Shown: positions 45,902 to 55,503 of the stretch, piece after piece
Layout of the letters: every line of letters begins with the position of its first letter
Position numbering within the stretch: position 1 is the stretch's first letter
Assembly: GCF_900112175.1 (NCBI RefSeq)
Contig: NZ_FOYT01000004.1
Span: 62,001-126,000, forward strand
Reading direction: 5' to 3'
Length of the DNA: 64,000 bases
Source: Halogeometricum rufum
GTDB taxonomy: Archaea; Halobacteriota; Halobacteria; Halobacteriales; Haloferacaceae
Notes under the pieces: generated by a model
Database searches by the model: none
What the model was told of the DNA's origin: nothing
The model's input: the letters and a program-made list of their open reading frames with translations, nothing else
Translations under genes and position numbers: made by a program

Positions 45902-48402
45902 GATTCGAGCAGTCTCTGGTACTCCCCGAACTCCTCGGGTTCGATGAGTTTCCCCGACTTCTGGTACTCGCGGCGGATGCCCCAGACGAGATGTTCCATC
46001 TCCACTCGGTCGAGGAACCAGAAGTCGAGGGGGCCGGAAATCTCGTCCGCCTCGGGAATCAGCCCTTCTATCGTCTCGCGTTCGATGCTGTAGAGTTTCT
46101 CCGTCTCGACGGTTCGCTTCCCCGAGGCGGCGAGAAACGCCGCCGTCAGGGCGACGTTCTTGATGTGGCCGCCCGTCACCTCGAACTTCGAGAGGAAGTC
46201 GTAGTCGAGATTCCGGCAGGGCGTCGTATCGACGGGGAAGATACCCTCCCAGATGCGCTTTCTCGCGTCCCGTTGCGGTCGCGGGAAGTCCACGCTCAGG
46301 TGGATGCGCCGCAGGAAGGCGTCGTCGATGTTCTGTTTGAAGTTCGTCGTCAGGATGACCGCGCCGTCGTGTTCCTCCACGCGTTGGAGTAGGTAGTTCA
46401 CCTCTATGTTCGCGTACCGGTCGTGAGCGTCCGATACCTCCGAGCGCTTGCCGAACAGGGCGTCGGCCTCGTCGAACAGGAGGATGGCGTCGCTGTTCGC
46501 CGCCTCGTCGAACACCTGCCCGAGGTTCTTCTCCGTCTCGCCGATGTACTTGCTGACGACGCTGGAGAGGTCTATCTTGTAGAGGTCCAGTCCGACCTCG
46601 TGTGCGATAATCTCGGCGGCCATCGTCTTTCCCGTCCCCGAGGGTCCGGTGAACAGGGCGACGACGCCGTTTCCGAGGCTGAACTTCTCTTTGAAGCCCC
46701 AGTCGCTGTAGACGCGCCCCTGATGTTCGACGTGAGCGGCGACTTCCTTGAGGTGCGCCTCCTTGTCCGGCGGGAGGACGATGTCGTCCCAGCCGTACCC
46801 GGGCGTGACGATGCGGCCGAGCGACCCGAGTTTCTCTCTGGACTGTAACCGACAGCCGGCGTAGATGTCGTCGGCCGTGAGTTCGCCGCCGTACGTTCGG
46901 GACCGCGCGGCGTCCACGGCATCGACGATCTGTCCGGCGGTCAGCCGGAACTTCCCCGCCAGTTCGGTGACGTTCACGTCCGCGGGAAGGTGGGCGACCC
47001 GTTTCCACAGTTCGCGTCGGCGGTCGTAGGAGGGAACGGGGAACTCGACGGAGACGAACACGTGGTCGGTGACGCCGAGGCGGTGGCTCGCCCCTATCGT
47101 GTCCGTCCCGACGACGAAGACGCGACCGTCGTAGTCGTCCAGCGAACGGAGCAGGTGTGTCACGTCCGCATCGTCGTCGCCGAGAGCTTCGAGATTCGAG
47201 ACCGCGAGTACGGCGTCTCGGAGTCGCGCCTCTCTCAGTAACATCTCGACCGTCTCACGGATGCCGTGCCGACGTATCTCCTGCGCGTCGGCGGTCAGGA
47301 GCGTCTGCTCCCAATCTGCACAGAGTGCGGCCACCGTCACCGACCGACCGGAGCCATAGGGTCCGTAGAGGTGAGTCAGCAGGTGGCTCCGCTCCTCGTC
47401 GTCGGGCGGTTGCGTCCAGCCCGCGATGCGGTCGAGTTGGGCACTCACCTCGTCGTCCAACGTCAGCCGTTCGAGGTAGTTCGTCCCGTCTTCGACCGTC
47501 TCCGCTCGTCTGGCGGCACTCGGCGTCTCCTGTGAGACGCCCTTTCCCCGGGACACCGTGTCGTCCGTCGATTCCTCGCTCGCGTCGTCCGAGTCCGGTC
47601 GCCGGAGCAACAACGAGTGGAGGTCGTCCGTCGGCTCTCGCACGGTGGCGACGTCGGCGAGCGTCCCGCCGAGCAGGTCGATTCCGAGCAGATAGTCCAC
47701 GACCCGTTCGTCCACCTGTATCGCCCGCGTCGGCAGCGGCGACGAGTCGTCGCCCGACAGCCTGACGAGGCGGTGCTCTCGGAGCGGGGACGTGCGGGCG
47801 AAGACGGTTCTGCGCCTCAGCCGTTCGTCCGTGGACGGTGCGAACGTCCGGAGGACGAGGTCAACTGTCGGCCGTTTTCGCGTCACGTCGTCGTGCAGGT
47901 ACGCGAAAATCGTCTCGTACTTCGGGTCGATTTCGGGGGCGACGCCGACCAGTAACACGTCGAGATCAGCGCGTTCCAAGCCGAACCGGTCGGCGACTCT
48001 CACGAGTCGGAGTTCCGTCCCTTCGCGCCGTGTCAGGTCCTTTCGTTCCGCTATCGTTTCGGTGATGTCCTGGAGATACTGGAAGTGCGCCTCGGTCAGC
48101 ACGCCCTCCGTCACCGGGTCGGTCCCCCACCCGTGCGAGGAGAGTTCCAGCAGTTTGTCGACCGTCTCGTCGGAGATGTAGTAACCCGCGAACTCGTCGG
48201 TTCCGCCCCCGTTGGATTCACGCCACTGCTGGACGCGGAGCCACAACACGTAGTCGAGGCGGACGAGTTCGTCCACGAGGTGTTCGCGGTCGTCTCGGTA
48301 CGGGGTCGGCTGGTCGGTCTGGACACTCCGCTCGTCCGCCCGGCGTTGCCGTCGCTCCCGTCGTCGGCGTTCGTCGTCGCGTTCCCACGGCCACGTTATC
48401 AT
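45898..48402 (-). CDS. eCIS AAA+ ATPase (Afp15/Pvc15 type)
   Basis: An 834-residue ATPase found in essentially every eCIS, thought to help particle assembly or cargo loading in the cytoplasm. The N-terminal region (40-260) is helical. A degenerate first AAA module (about 310-500) has a weak P-loop GPYGSGRS at 347-354. The active module (about 535-760) has Walker A GPSGTGKT at 586-593, Walker B LLFDEAD at 641-647, sensor Asn687 (TTNF) and arginine fingers at 698-699. Length and two-module form match Pvc15. The next gene starts within its stop codon. Confidence 0.93.
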   Translation of the reverse strand: MITWPWERDDERRRRERRQRRADERSVQTDQPTPYRDDREHLVDELVRLDYVLWLRVQQWRESNGGGTDEFAGYYISDETVDKLLELSSHGWGTDPVTEGVLTEAHFQYLQDITETIAERKDLTRREGTELRLVRVADRFGLERADLDVLLVGVAPEIDPKYETIFAYLHDDVTRKRPTVDLVLRTFAPSTDERLRRRTVFARTSPLREHRLVRLSGDDSSPLPTRAIQVDERVVDYLLGIDLLGGTLADVATVREPTDDLHSLLLRRPDSDDASEESTDDTVSRGKGVSQETPSAARRAETVEDGTNYLERLTLDDEVSAQLDRIAGWTQPPDDEERSHLLTHLYGPYGSGRSVTVAALCADWEQTLLTADAQEIRRHGIRETVEMLLREARLRDAVLAVSNLEALGDDDADVTHLLRSLDDYDGRVFVVGTDTIGASHRLGVTDHVFVSVEFPVPSYDRRRELWKRVAHLPADVNVTELAGKFRLTAGQIVDAVDAARSRTYGGELTADDIYAGCRLQSREKLGSLGRIVTPGYGWDDIVLPPDKEAHLKEVAAHVEHQGRVYSDWGFKEKFSLGNGVVALFTGPSGTGKTMAAEIIAHEVGLDLYKIDLSSVVSKYIGETEKNLGQVFDEAANSDAILLFDEADALFGKRSEVSDAHDRYANIEVNYLLQRVEEHDGAVILTTNFKQNIDDAFLRRIHLSVDFPRPQRDARKRIWEGIFPVDTTPCRNLDYDFLSKFEVTGGHIKNVALTAAFLAASGKRTVETEKLYSIERETIEGLIPEADEISGPLDFWFLDRVEMEHLVWGIRREYQKSGKLIEPEEFGEYQRLLES

Positions 48403-48458
48403 CGTCTCTCAGTCGGTCGGTCGTGTCGGTCGTGTCGGTTATCCCGGGTCATGTCCGC

Positions 48459-48896
48459 TCACTCCACGAGCGTGAACCCCTCGTGGGCGAGTTCGAGCGT
48501 CTCGATAGCCACCGAGCCCTGGTCGGCGCTGAACTCCGGACCGGCCCACCGAACCGGGTACGCCCTGATGAACCGCCACGTGAGTTTCTGCTCGCCCACC
48601 GTGTTCATGAGGTGGAGCCAGACGGTGTCCCGTCGAACGACTCCTTCCCGGGCGTCCGACACCCACTCCCAGAGGTCCGTCGAGTCGGTGATTCCGCGCT
48701 GGAGTTCGACGTTGGGCTGGGTGAATCGCGCGGGCAGTTTGTGGGTGAAGCGGTTGTTCCCGCCCTCCTCGTACTCCTCGGGTTCCATCTGGTGTTCCAG
48801 CCCCGACACCGAAGAGAACCCTCCGACGGTGAGAGCGTCCATCTCGACGTGAAACCGGAAGTCGAGGTAGGGGTCGGTCCGTTCTGTGGTGGCCAT
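48459..48896 (-). CDS. Second tube protein (gp19/T4-like tail tube family)
   Basis: A 145-residue tail-tube-family protein. The strands DPYLDFRFHVEMDALTVGGFSS, EHQMEPEEYEEGGNNRFTHKLP and VAIETLELAHEGFTL give the usual tube beta-barrel. It is clearly related to, but distinct from, the tube protein at 53462, so it may form the tube's first ring or the tip next to the baseplate (as Afp5 does beside Afp1). ATG 48896 is preferred over an adjacent GTG codon. A promoter-like TATA at 49021-49031 precedes it. Confidence 0.9.
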   Translation of the reverse strand: MATTERTDPYLDFRFHVEMDALTVGGFSSVSGLEHQMEPEEYEEGGNNRFTHKLPARFTQPNVELQRGITDSTDLWEWVSDAREGVVRRDTVWLHLMNTVGEQKLTWRFIRAYPVRWAGPEFSADQGSVAIETLELAHEGFTLVE

Positions 48897-49020
48897 CACT
48901 CACACCCGGTCCGCCGCCTGTCTCCCGGTGGGGTCCGGCTGCTCCCCCAATTCCGGGTTCGCACGTCTCGCCGACGATACACGCTCCACATGTCTGTTCA
49001 TCGGTAGTATACACTCGAAC

Positions 49021-49031
49021 CGTATAAATAA
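49021..49031 (-). promoter_or_regulatory. Internal TATA box within the eCIS locus
   Basis: The minus strand reads GTTATTTATACG just after the first cargo gene. With a start site near 48995 it would give the second tube protein, ATPase and downstream genes their own transcript with a leader of about 100 bases. Confidence 0.5.
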
Positions 49032-49112
49032 CTACTCGTGGGTTTACTGCCCACAGTGGCGGCGTTTCCACTGGTTTCGTCTCGGGCCGACTCGCTCATC
49101 ATCACACCCCTG

Positions 49113-52100
49113 TCACTCTGACTGACCCGCTCGGCTCCGTATTTCGCTCTCGAATCGTCTCGACCCCGCCGTCAATGTCAGTTCGTCTTCGTGAACGAGT
49201 GCGTACCCCTCGGCGTTCCGGTAGACGTCGTACACCGGGCCCGAGTAGTGCTGCCCGATTACCGAATGTGAGTACTCACGCCAGTAGTAGCGGCTCAGGC
49301 GCCGGAACGTCCGCATATCGACGGCTCTGACCAGGGCGTACTGTTTCCCGCGGACCGTCTGGGTCCCCACGCGGAGGAACCGCGGTTCGACATCGTCGAA
49401 ATCGAGCTTTCGCAGGCTGCCGCCGCTAGAGAACACGTACACTCGCCGGAGGTCCTGGACGATGCCGGTATCTTCGACTGTCCGAACTGAACCCTCCTCA
49501 CTCGTCTCTACGTCTCGTTCGAACCGCGCCTGCTGCGCCCGTTCGAGATGTGCGTGCAGTTCGTTCAACGGCCGCTGAATCGCCGAGTCGTACACGTACC
49601 GATACTCGCCCTCTTCGCGGTCCCAGAGGCGGACACCCCAGTCGTCGCCGAACTTCTTGAACGCTTCGTCGGACGGGTATCCGGCGTTGAACCGCGTCCA
49701 GTCTTCGAGCGTCTGTGACTGCAGGTACTGCGAGTAGACGACGCGTTCGAGCTCCGCCGAGTCGACGCCCGTGACGACGACTTTCTCGTACTCGGGTACT
49801 GTCGCCTCTATCGACTCCCCGGAGGCGACGCGGAGAATCTGTTCCTGTGTCAGAGCGCCCGAGACGACGTCGTAGCCGCCCCAGAAACCGCGTTTGACGA
49901 GCGCAAGCGTCGGTCGAACGCCCTGTCGAATCCACCACATCGCCGTCCGTGCGCCGGTGGCACGTGCGCGCTCTTCTGCGGCTTCCTTCGCGATACTGGC
50001 CTGGTGTGCCGTCTCTGCGAGTTCCACTCCGATTCGAATGACTTCCAGCGCCGCGAGGGCGCCGGCGCCGACGCGACTTCGCATCGGTGCCGAGACTCGC
50101 CCCCCGGTGATGCCGCCGTGCATCGCTTGGCTCATCATCTCGTTCAGACGCATCTGCCGCCCGAGCGATTGGAGCAGTTCGACTCGGAACTCAGACATCA
50201 TGAGCCGGTGTGCGAACGTCGCTCGCCCGAGTTGGGCGGCGACGCGCTGAATCTGCTCTCCGGTCCAATGTGACCGGGTCGCCTTCCACGCCGACCGAAC
50301 GTGTTCGTGAACCTCCGCTTGCCCGAGTACTGCACGCGCTTCCGCGAGGCGTGACTCGTAGACACCGCGCAGTCGGTTCACCTCGCGCCACTGTTCGGTC
50401 TGCACCGCACGGAACATCGAGAACATCGTCTGGAACGCTCGACCGTACGCGTTCAGGCTGTTCTCGTGAATCTCGATATCACGTCGGAACGTCTCCAACC
50501 TCGCCGATTCGACGTGGCGCCGTATTGCCGCGAGTGCGCTGGTAACTATCGACATATCACGACCGGCACGCATACCTTGTCTGCCTTCGGCAGCCGACTC
50601 CATCGCGCTGAACAGCGCGTCCACTCGCGCCCACGTCTGCCGTTCTACTACCTCTAGGCCCTGTTTTATCTGTTCGGCCGAGCTACGGAGTCGGGCGGGT
50701 GCACCGCCCTGCGAGTACGCTTCGTGGAGCGCTTCGGCGCGTTGTCGCAGCATCACCGTCTCGTGACGGGTAGCAGCGGCGCGCATGAGTTCGCCCTCGT
50801 GCGTTCTCACGAACTCGGTCACCCGGGTGAACGACCGCGCGTCGAACTGTACCGTCTCCATCGTCCTCCCCCGGCCGCGGATGACCTCCGACCGACCTTC
50901 CGGTGACGGGTCGGTCGTCACCCGTTCGACGTTTACGCCGGCGAGGTCCAGGAACCGGATGGAGGCGGACGCCCCCGACGCGAACGACTCGCTCGTCTGC
51001 GTGAAGAACCTCGTCGTCCCGTCGCTTGCCTCGAACGTCAGTCGGAGCTTCCGAATCATCCCTTTCACGTCGGGACCGGTCGTGATTGCTCCCCCGTGGT
51101 GTTCCTGCTCGACCCCCCGAAGGTGGAATCCGCCAGCGCCGAGCAGTCGACTCAACGCGGCCTGTCCCACCGCATCGACCGACTCGGAGAACTGTCGCTG
51201 TCGAGCGTCTGCACCGAAGAGCCATCGGTCGCCGGTCACGAGGTCTTTCACAATCGTCACTGGACTCGTTCGGTTCTTGTCGAACGTCCTCCGGTCGGTT
51301 TCGGTGAGTTGTCGATGCGCTTCGACCGACCTGTATTCGGTTATCTCCATGTTACCGACGACGGCTCGCCGTTCGTGGACCTGACCGCCGGACGGACCGA
51401 GGCGCCGCCCTGCCCCGAGCACGTCGATTTCGACTATCTCCTGTCCGGTCCTGAGACTCATCTCCAACGAGCTCCACCCGGCGTGACTCACCTGACGCAA
51501 CTGTTGTGTCGTTATCTCTATCGTCGCCCGCTGTAGCTGCGACGCGCGCAGAAACGACTCTATCGCGTTGAAGTGGTCGGTGTCGATGTGTGACACCCTG
51601 AAGTTCACGAAGTTCCCGATCATCCCTCTCGCTGACGCGCGGCGGAACGTTTCGGTGAGCCGCCGCACGTCGTCCGAGCGGCCAGTGATGTCGGTTCCCG
51701 TTCCCGCGTCCAACACGACGTCGGGACCCGTTCCGCCGACCGAGCGCAACAGAATCGAGCGGCCCTTGTCGACCTTGAACAGGATCACCTCGACGCCAGC
51801 GCGCAGCGGGGGCGGTTGCTGGATGCGAATCGCCGGGAGCCGCAGGCTCTGCGTGCCGGTGTTCCCTATCCCGAGGACGTACACCGGTCGCTCCTCGCCG
51901 AGCATGAACCCGTTCGGGAACGTCGCGGCGAGGGTCGATTCCTGTGCTGCGTCCAACTGGATGCCGCGACTCGTCAGCTGACTCTGTTCGACGTCGCCGA
52001 GGGTCTGGCCCGCGTCTTCGTCCTCCGGGCCGGCGTCACTCTCCGACTGTCGCCGGACTTCGGGGACACCCCCGTTCGACTGCTGCTCGACGTGCGCTAA

Positions 52101-52772
52101 CTCGTGAGCGATGAGCTCCCGACCGCTCGACGTCTCCGAATCGTACTGGTTTGCACCGAAGTAGATGTCCGAACCGTACGTGAACGCACGGGCGTCGAGC
52201 GCCTCGCTCGCCGCGGCCGCGCGGCCGCCGGTGTGTAATCTGACGTGACCGAAATCCCGACCAAACCGTGGTTCGAAGAACGCTCGCACCGATGGCGGTA
52301 TCGGCTCACCGCCGCCCGAGGCGGTACCCCGCGGTGATAGCCCTTCGCCCGACCCAGTCGCCGGCGCGTCGCTCGCCCGCCGAACGACCGCGGCTCCAGA
52401 CTCGCCTTCTGTCGAAAGCCCGGAATCAGACTCGCGGGCGTCCGTCTCTCCGGCGTCTGTGGTCTCGGTTGAGCCGTGGCCGGCGTCGGTTCCGACACCG
52501 TCGGGGGATCGCTCCGGCGTCGTAACCACGCGTCGTGCCGTCCGCTCTGCGGCCCGTTCGTCGCGCGCTTCCGACGGAGAGCCGTCCGAACGCCGTTGCT
52601 CACCGCCGCCCACTACCCTCCGTACGGCGCGATTACCGTAGCGACGCTGTGCATCGACGAGTGGGTGTGAGGCTGTCGAGGACCCCTCGCCGCGTTCCGA
52701 CCGTCCGGTAGAGCGGGTCGATTTCGCTGATTCGGCCGACTTAGAGTCGTTCTCGGTGGTCTTCGAACTCAT
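49113..52772 (-). CDS. DUF4157 cargo with ComEC-like metallo-beta-lactamase domain
   Basis: A 1219-residue cargo candidate. Residues 41-52 have the leader motif AQRRYGNRAVRR; 60-155 are disordered; DUF4157 (about 158-232) has HELAH at 223-227. A metallo-beta-lactamase fold follows (about 325-600): GPDVVLDAG (349-357), VSHIDTDH (393-400; the HxDxDH form seen in ComEC), NRTSPVTIV (500-508), LFGADA (518-523) and EHHGG (557-561), in ComEC order. The remaining 600 residues are largely helical with a hydrophobic patch and a beta-rich end. ATG 52772 is preferred over upstream 52814 because the upstream piece is Arg-rich and unlike the family. A nuclease- or hydrolase-type toxin is plausible. Confidence 0.85.
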   Translation of the reverse strand: MSSKTTENDSKSAESAKSTRSTGRSERGEGSSTASHPLVDAQRRYGNRAVRRVVGGGEQRRSDGSPSEARDERAAERTARRVVTTPERSPDGVGTDAGHGSTETTDAGETDARESDSGLSTEGESGAAVVRRASDAPATGSGEGLSPRGTASGGGEPIPPSVRAFFEPRFGRDFGHVRLHTGGRAAAASEALDARAFTYGSDIYFGANQYDSETSSGRELIAHELAHVEQQSNGGVPEVRRQSESDAGPEDEDAGQTLGDVEQSQLTSRGIQLDAAQESTLAATFPNGFMLGEERPVYVLGIGNTGTQSLRLPAIRIQQPPPLRAGVEVILFKVDKGRSILLRSVGGTGPDVVLDAGTGTDITGRSDDVRRLTETFRRASARGMIGNFVNFRVSHIDTDHFNAIESFLRASQLQRATIEITTQQLRQVSHAGWSSLEMSLRTGQEIVEIDVLGAGRRLGPSGGQVHERRAVVGNMEITEYRSVEAHRQLTETDRRTFDKNRTSPVTIVKDLVTGDRWLFGADARQRQFSESVDAVGQAALSRLLGAGGFHLRGVEQEHHGGAITTGPDVKGMIRKLRLTFEASDGTTRFFTQTSESFASGASASIRFLDLAGVNVERVTTDPSPEGRSEVIRGRGRTMETVQFDARSFTRVTEFVRTHEGELMRAAATRHETVMLRQRAEALHEAYSQGGAPARLRSSAEQIKQGLEVVERQTWARVDALFSAMESAAEGRQGMRAGRDMSIVTSALAAIRRHVESARLETFRRDIEIHENSLNAYGRAFQTMFSMFRAVQTEQWREVNRLRGVYESRLAEARAVLGQAEVHEHVRSAWKATRSHWTGEQIQRVAAQLGRATFAHRLMMSEFRVELLQSLGRQMRLNEMMSQAMHGGITGGRVSAPMRSRVGAGALAALEVIRIGVELAETAHQASIAKEAAEERARATGARTAMWWIRQGVRPTLALVKRGFWGGYDVVSGALTQEQILRVASGESIEATVPEYEKVVVTGVDSAELERVVYSQYLQSQTLEDWTRFNAGYPSDEAFKKFGDDWGVRLWDREEGEYRYVYDSAIQRPLNELHAHLERAQQARFERDVETSEEGSVRTVEDTGIVQDLRRVYVFSSGGSLRKLDFDDVEPRFLRVGTQTVRGKQYALVRAVDMRTFRRLSRYYWREYSHSVIGQHYSGPVYDVYRNAEGYALVHEDELTLTAGSRRFESEIRSRAGQSE

Positions 52773-52854
52773 ATCTCGTCTCGACGCCGGAGTTCGACGA
52801 GCGGCCCGTGTCAACCGACCCCCACGAACCGGTCTCTCCGACGGGACCGCGGAC

Positions 52855-53037
52855 CTAACTCCGCTCCTCGTTCATCCGCTCGTTGATGGCGCTAATCTCT
52901 TCGCACCACCGCCGTCGTTCCCAGTGCGGCATGTTCAGTACCTCGTCGTGGCTCCAGTTGAAGTGGTAGGCCACGAAGGCGACTTCCTCGTACAGTCGGT
53001 CGAGCGGATAGCCGCCGCCGTCCGGCAGGAGCCTCAC
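52855..53037 (-). CDS. Small DUF6760-like eCIS protein
   Basis: A 60-residue protein, RLLPDGGGYPLDRLYEEVAF, then FNWSHDEVLNMPHWERRRWC. The Trp/His-rich helical pattern matches the small protein encoded after the chaperone-like gene in tail-like clusters (a DUF6760-type family). The GTG start at 53037 is set by its overlap with the previous stop codon (GTGA at 53034-53037). Its function is unknown; by position it may assist tube or baseplate assembly. Confidence 0.8.
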   Translation of the reverse strand: MRLLPDGGGYPLDRLYEEVAFVAYHFNWSHDEVLNMPHWERRRWCEEISAINERMNEERS

Positions 53038-53465
53038 GGATTTCCCATCCCGAGACCGTTCGTCACCTCCGCGTCGCCGGTTATCGGCGTGAGACTCGCG
53101 CCCGACGACACTTCGACGTCGAACTCCTCGCCGCAGTCCGGGCACACCGTCTCGACGGCGTCCGCACCGCGCAGGTTCACCCGTTCGTACAGGTCCTGCA
53201 GGTACGCGAGGTCAGAGACGAACAGATTCTCCACGACGTGGGGGTTCACGTTGTCGAGCGAGCCGAGTTTCGTCGTCACCCGTGCGAGGAGGATGATGGA
53301 CAGGTACGCCTCGTTCGACCGGACGCGCGGGTCTTTCAGCGGCAGAATCTCGTCGGCCGCCGTCGCCAACCGCATCACGCCGTCGCGGTGGAGCGTCCCC
53401 TCGTCGTCCACGTAGCCGTTCGGGAGCGTGAACTCGAACTCGGTCTGTAAGGCACCTCCGCTCAT
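53034..53465 (-). CDS. T4-type baseplate hub assembly chaperone-like protein
   Basis: A 143-residue protein with the conserved N-terminal core FTLPNGYVDDEGTLHRDGVM, helical middle (DEILPLKDPRVRSNEAYLSI) and a zinc-ribbon-like CPDCGEEFDVEV near residue 112. It resembles the T4 baseplate hub assembly chaperone family that follows tube genes in eCIS clusters. The start overlaps the tube stop (ATGA). A role in baseplate hub assembly is inferred from family and place. The second Cys pair expected for a full ribbon is not present, so metal binding is uncertain. Confidence 0.75.
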   Translation of the reverse strand: MSGGALQTEFEFTLPNGYVDDEGTLHRDGVMRLATAADEILPLKDPRVRSNEAYLSIILLARVTTKLGSLDNVNPHVVENLFVSDLAYLQDLYERVNLRGADAVETVCPDCGEEFDVEVSSGASLTPITGDAEVTNGLGMGNP

Positions 53466-53902
53466 GACCGGCGGACCATCCCTTCGTGGACGATTTCGAT
53501 GGACTCGATGGCCACCTGCGAGTCGGTGGCGTTCAGATCAGGCGCGTCGTAGTTGATGGGCCACGCCTTGACGAACTCCCAGCGCGGCCCCTGTTCGCCC
53601 TCCTCGTCCAAGACGATGACCGCGATGTCGCGGCGCGCCTTGTCCACCTTGCCCTGTTCGACCATCTGTCGCCACTCGAAGATGGCGATGGAGTCGTCGG
53701 TCGTCCCCCACTGGAGCGTGAGGTTCTCGAACTGGTTCAGACTCCACAGCTTTCGAACCGTGGGCGCTTCGTTGCCCTCTCTGTACTCCGTCGCTTCGGT
53801 CGTGTTGCTCGGAATCGTCGCTTCACTGAACCCCGCTTGGATGGTGTCGTCGATTTCGAGCAGGTATCGCGAATTTCGGTATGGACCGTATCTGTCTGGC
53901 AT
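53462..53902 (-). CDS. Tail tube protein (Afp1 type)
   Basis: A 146-residue main tube protein. It starts MPDRYGPYRNSRYLLEIDDT, continues with QAGFSEATIPSNTTEATEYR and ends VAIESIEIVHEGMVRRS, the standard gp19-like arrangement. It would stack as hexameric rings inside the sheath. It begins 12 bases after the sheath gene and is followed without gap by the chaperone-like gene. A paralogue lies at 48459. Confidence 0.93.
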   Translation of the reverse strand: MPDRYGPYRNSRYLLEIDDTIQAGFSEATIPSNTTEATEYREGNEAPTVRKLWSLNQFENLTLQWGTTDDSIAIFEWRQMVEQGKVDKARRDIAVIVLDEEGEQGPRWEFVKAWPINYDAPDLNATDSQVAIESIEIVHEGMVRRS

Positions 53903-53914
53903 CTGTCTCTCTCC

Positions 53915-55450
53915 TCAGGCTCCTTCCGCACCGGCTGTCCACTGGGTGATTCTGAAGATGACGAACTCCGCCGGCTTGACCGGGGCGACGCCGACTTCGA
54001 TGATGAGTCGTCCCTTGTCGATGTCGTCCTGCGTCATCGTCGTTCGGTCGCACTTGACGTAGAACGCCTCCTCGGGCGTCGTCCCTTGAAGCGCGCCGTC
54101 CCGCCAGACGCCGGTCAGGAAGTCCGTAACGGACTGTCGAACCCGCGCCCACAGCGGTTCGTCGTTCGGTTCGAACACCGCCCACTGCGTCCCCTCGTCC
54201 AACGACTCTTCGAGGAACAAGAACAGTCGGCGGACGTTGACGTATCGCCAAATCGTCTTCGGCGAGGTGGTTCGCGCCCCCCAGATACGGATGCCGCGGC
54301 CGCGGAACGCGCGGATGCAGTTGATTCCCTTCGGATTCAGTCCGTTCTGGTCGACCCTCCGAATCTCGTGTTCTAACCCCTGTACGCCCTGCAACTGTTC
54401 GTTCGCCGGCGCCTTGTGGACGCCTCGGTTGGTGTCCGTCCGGGCGTAAACCCCGGCGACGTGACCCCCCGGCGGTACCAGCGTCTCCACGTTCGTGAAC
54501 GGGTCCAGCACCTTCACCCACGGGTAGTACAGGGCCGCGAGACCACGTTCGGAGACGGCGTCGTTCGGCAGGCCGTCGGTGCTGAGCGTGTCCGGATTCA
54601 CCCCCTGGTCGGTCTGCAGGATGGCGAAGCGGTCCTCCGTCTCTCGGCAGTGGCCGCGGAGGAGTCCGCGGAGTCCCGAAAGTTTCGCCTCGTCGGGGAT
54701 GCAGACGATGGCTATCTCGTCGACCTGAGTGAACCCCTTCAGCCCCGTTCGGCGTATTCGCTCGCCGCCGGAGGGTGTGGGAACCACGTCGTCCTCGACG
54801 CCCTCGAAGTCGTCGACGCCGAGCTCGCCGTCCGCGCCCGCTTCGAGAGCCGTGGTCCCGACGGGAAGCGCCCCCGGGGCGTTCTCGTCGATTTCGACCA
54901 GCGACGAGGCGTTGTTGACGCTCTTCGCGTAGTAGTCGGGCGTTCCTTCCGTCGCGTCCAGGTCGTCGTACCGTTCCTCGACGGTCGGCTCCACCGAATC
55001 GTCGTCGGGAATCCCGTCGCGCCAGTACCTGACGAACACCGTGAATCGGCCTTCGATGTCGGATTCGGCGACCTCAACTTGGACGTTGGTACCCCACGTG
55101 CCCGGGCCGTTCGCGCGGACCGTCACGTCGCCGATGGTCGCTGTCGCAGTCTCCGCCTCGCCCGCGGTCACGCGGCCGACGAAGACCCGCGACCCGCCGT
55201 TGCGGAAGAAGCCGTCCACGGCGTACGCGAGGTACGACTTTCGCGGGGTATCACTCCCTTGAAACGAAGCCGTCGTTACGCCGCCGAACGTGCGCTGGTA
55301 GTCAGCGAAACTCGTGACGAGTTGGGGTTCGACCGGCCCTCGTTCCGTCGGGCCGACGAACCCTGCTGTGCTGGTTCCGACGCCTTCTATCGGCATCGCC
55401 CCTGTCTCTATCTCCTCGATGTACACGCCTGGCGAAAGATATTCTGGCAT
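53915..55450 (-). CDS. Contractile tail sheath protein (Afp2-4 type)
   Basis: A 511-residue sheath protein, the only one in the locus. It opens MPEYLSPGVYIEEIETGAMP and GVGTSTAGFVGPTERGPVE, with LVTSFADYQRTFGG, the hallmark sheath start; the C-terminal half has the conserved GIRIWGARTTS, RYVNVRRLFLFLEESLDEGT and a final EVGVAPVKPAEFVIFRI. ATG 55450 is chosen over an in-frame GTG at 55459 because it gives the family start and has AGGTGAG about nine bases upstream. Contraction of this sheath would drive the tube into a target. Its own promoter is seen at 55495-55503. Confidence 0.95.
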   Translation of the reverse strand: MPEYLSPGVYIEEIETGAMPIEGVGTSTAGFVGPTERGPVEPQLVTSFADYQRTFGGVTTASFQGSDTPRKSYLAYAVDGFFRNGGSRVFVGRVTAGEAETATATIGDVTVRANGPGTWGTNVQVEVAESDIEGRFTVFVRYWRDGIPDDDSVEPTVEERYDDLDATEGTPDYYAKSVNNASSLVEIDENAPGALPVGTTALEAGADGELGVDDFEGVEDDVVPTPSGGERIRRTGLKGFTQVDEIAIVCIPDEAKLSGLRGLLRGHCRETEDRFAILQTDQGVNPDTLSTDGLPNDAVSERGLAALYYPWVKVLDPFTNVETLVPPGGHVAGVYARTDTNRGVHKAPANEQLQGVQGLEHEIRRVDQNGLNPKGINCIRAFRGRGIRIWGARTTSPKTIWRYVNVRRLFLFLEESLDEGTQWAVFEPNDEPLWARVRQSVTDFLTGVWRDGALQGTTPEEAFYVKCDRTTMTQDDIDKGRLIIEVGVAPVKPAEFVIFRITQWTAGAEGA

Positions 55451-55494
55451 CTCTGTCACTCACCTATGTCCTGGGGTGTACGTCACCTGACAAA

Positions 55495-55503
55495 AGTATA
55501 TAG
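55495..55503 (-). promoter_or_regulatory. TATA box of the sheath gene
   Basis: The minus strand reads CTATATACT, roughly 45-50 bases before ATG 55450, so a leader of about 20 bases carrying AGGTGAG. It lets the abundant sheath and tube be made in excess over the two upstream genes. Confidence 0.6.
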
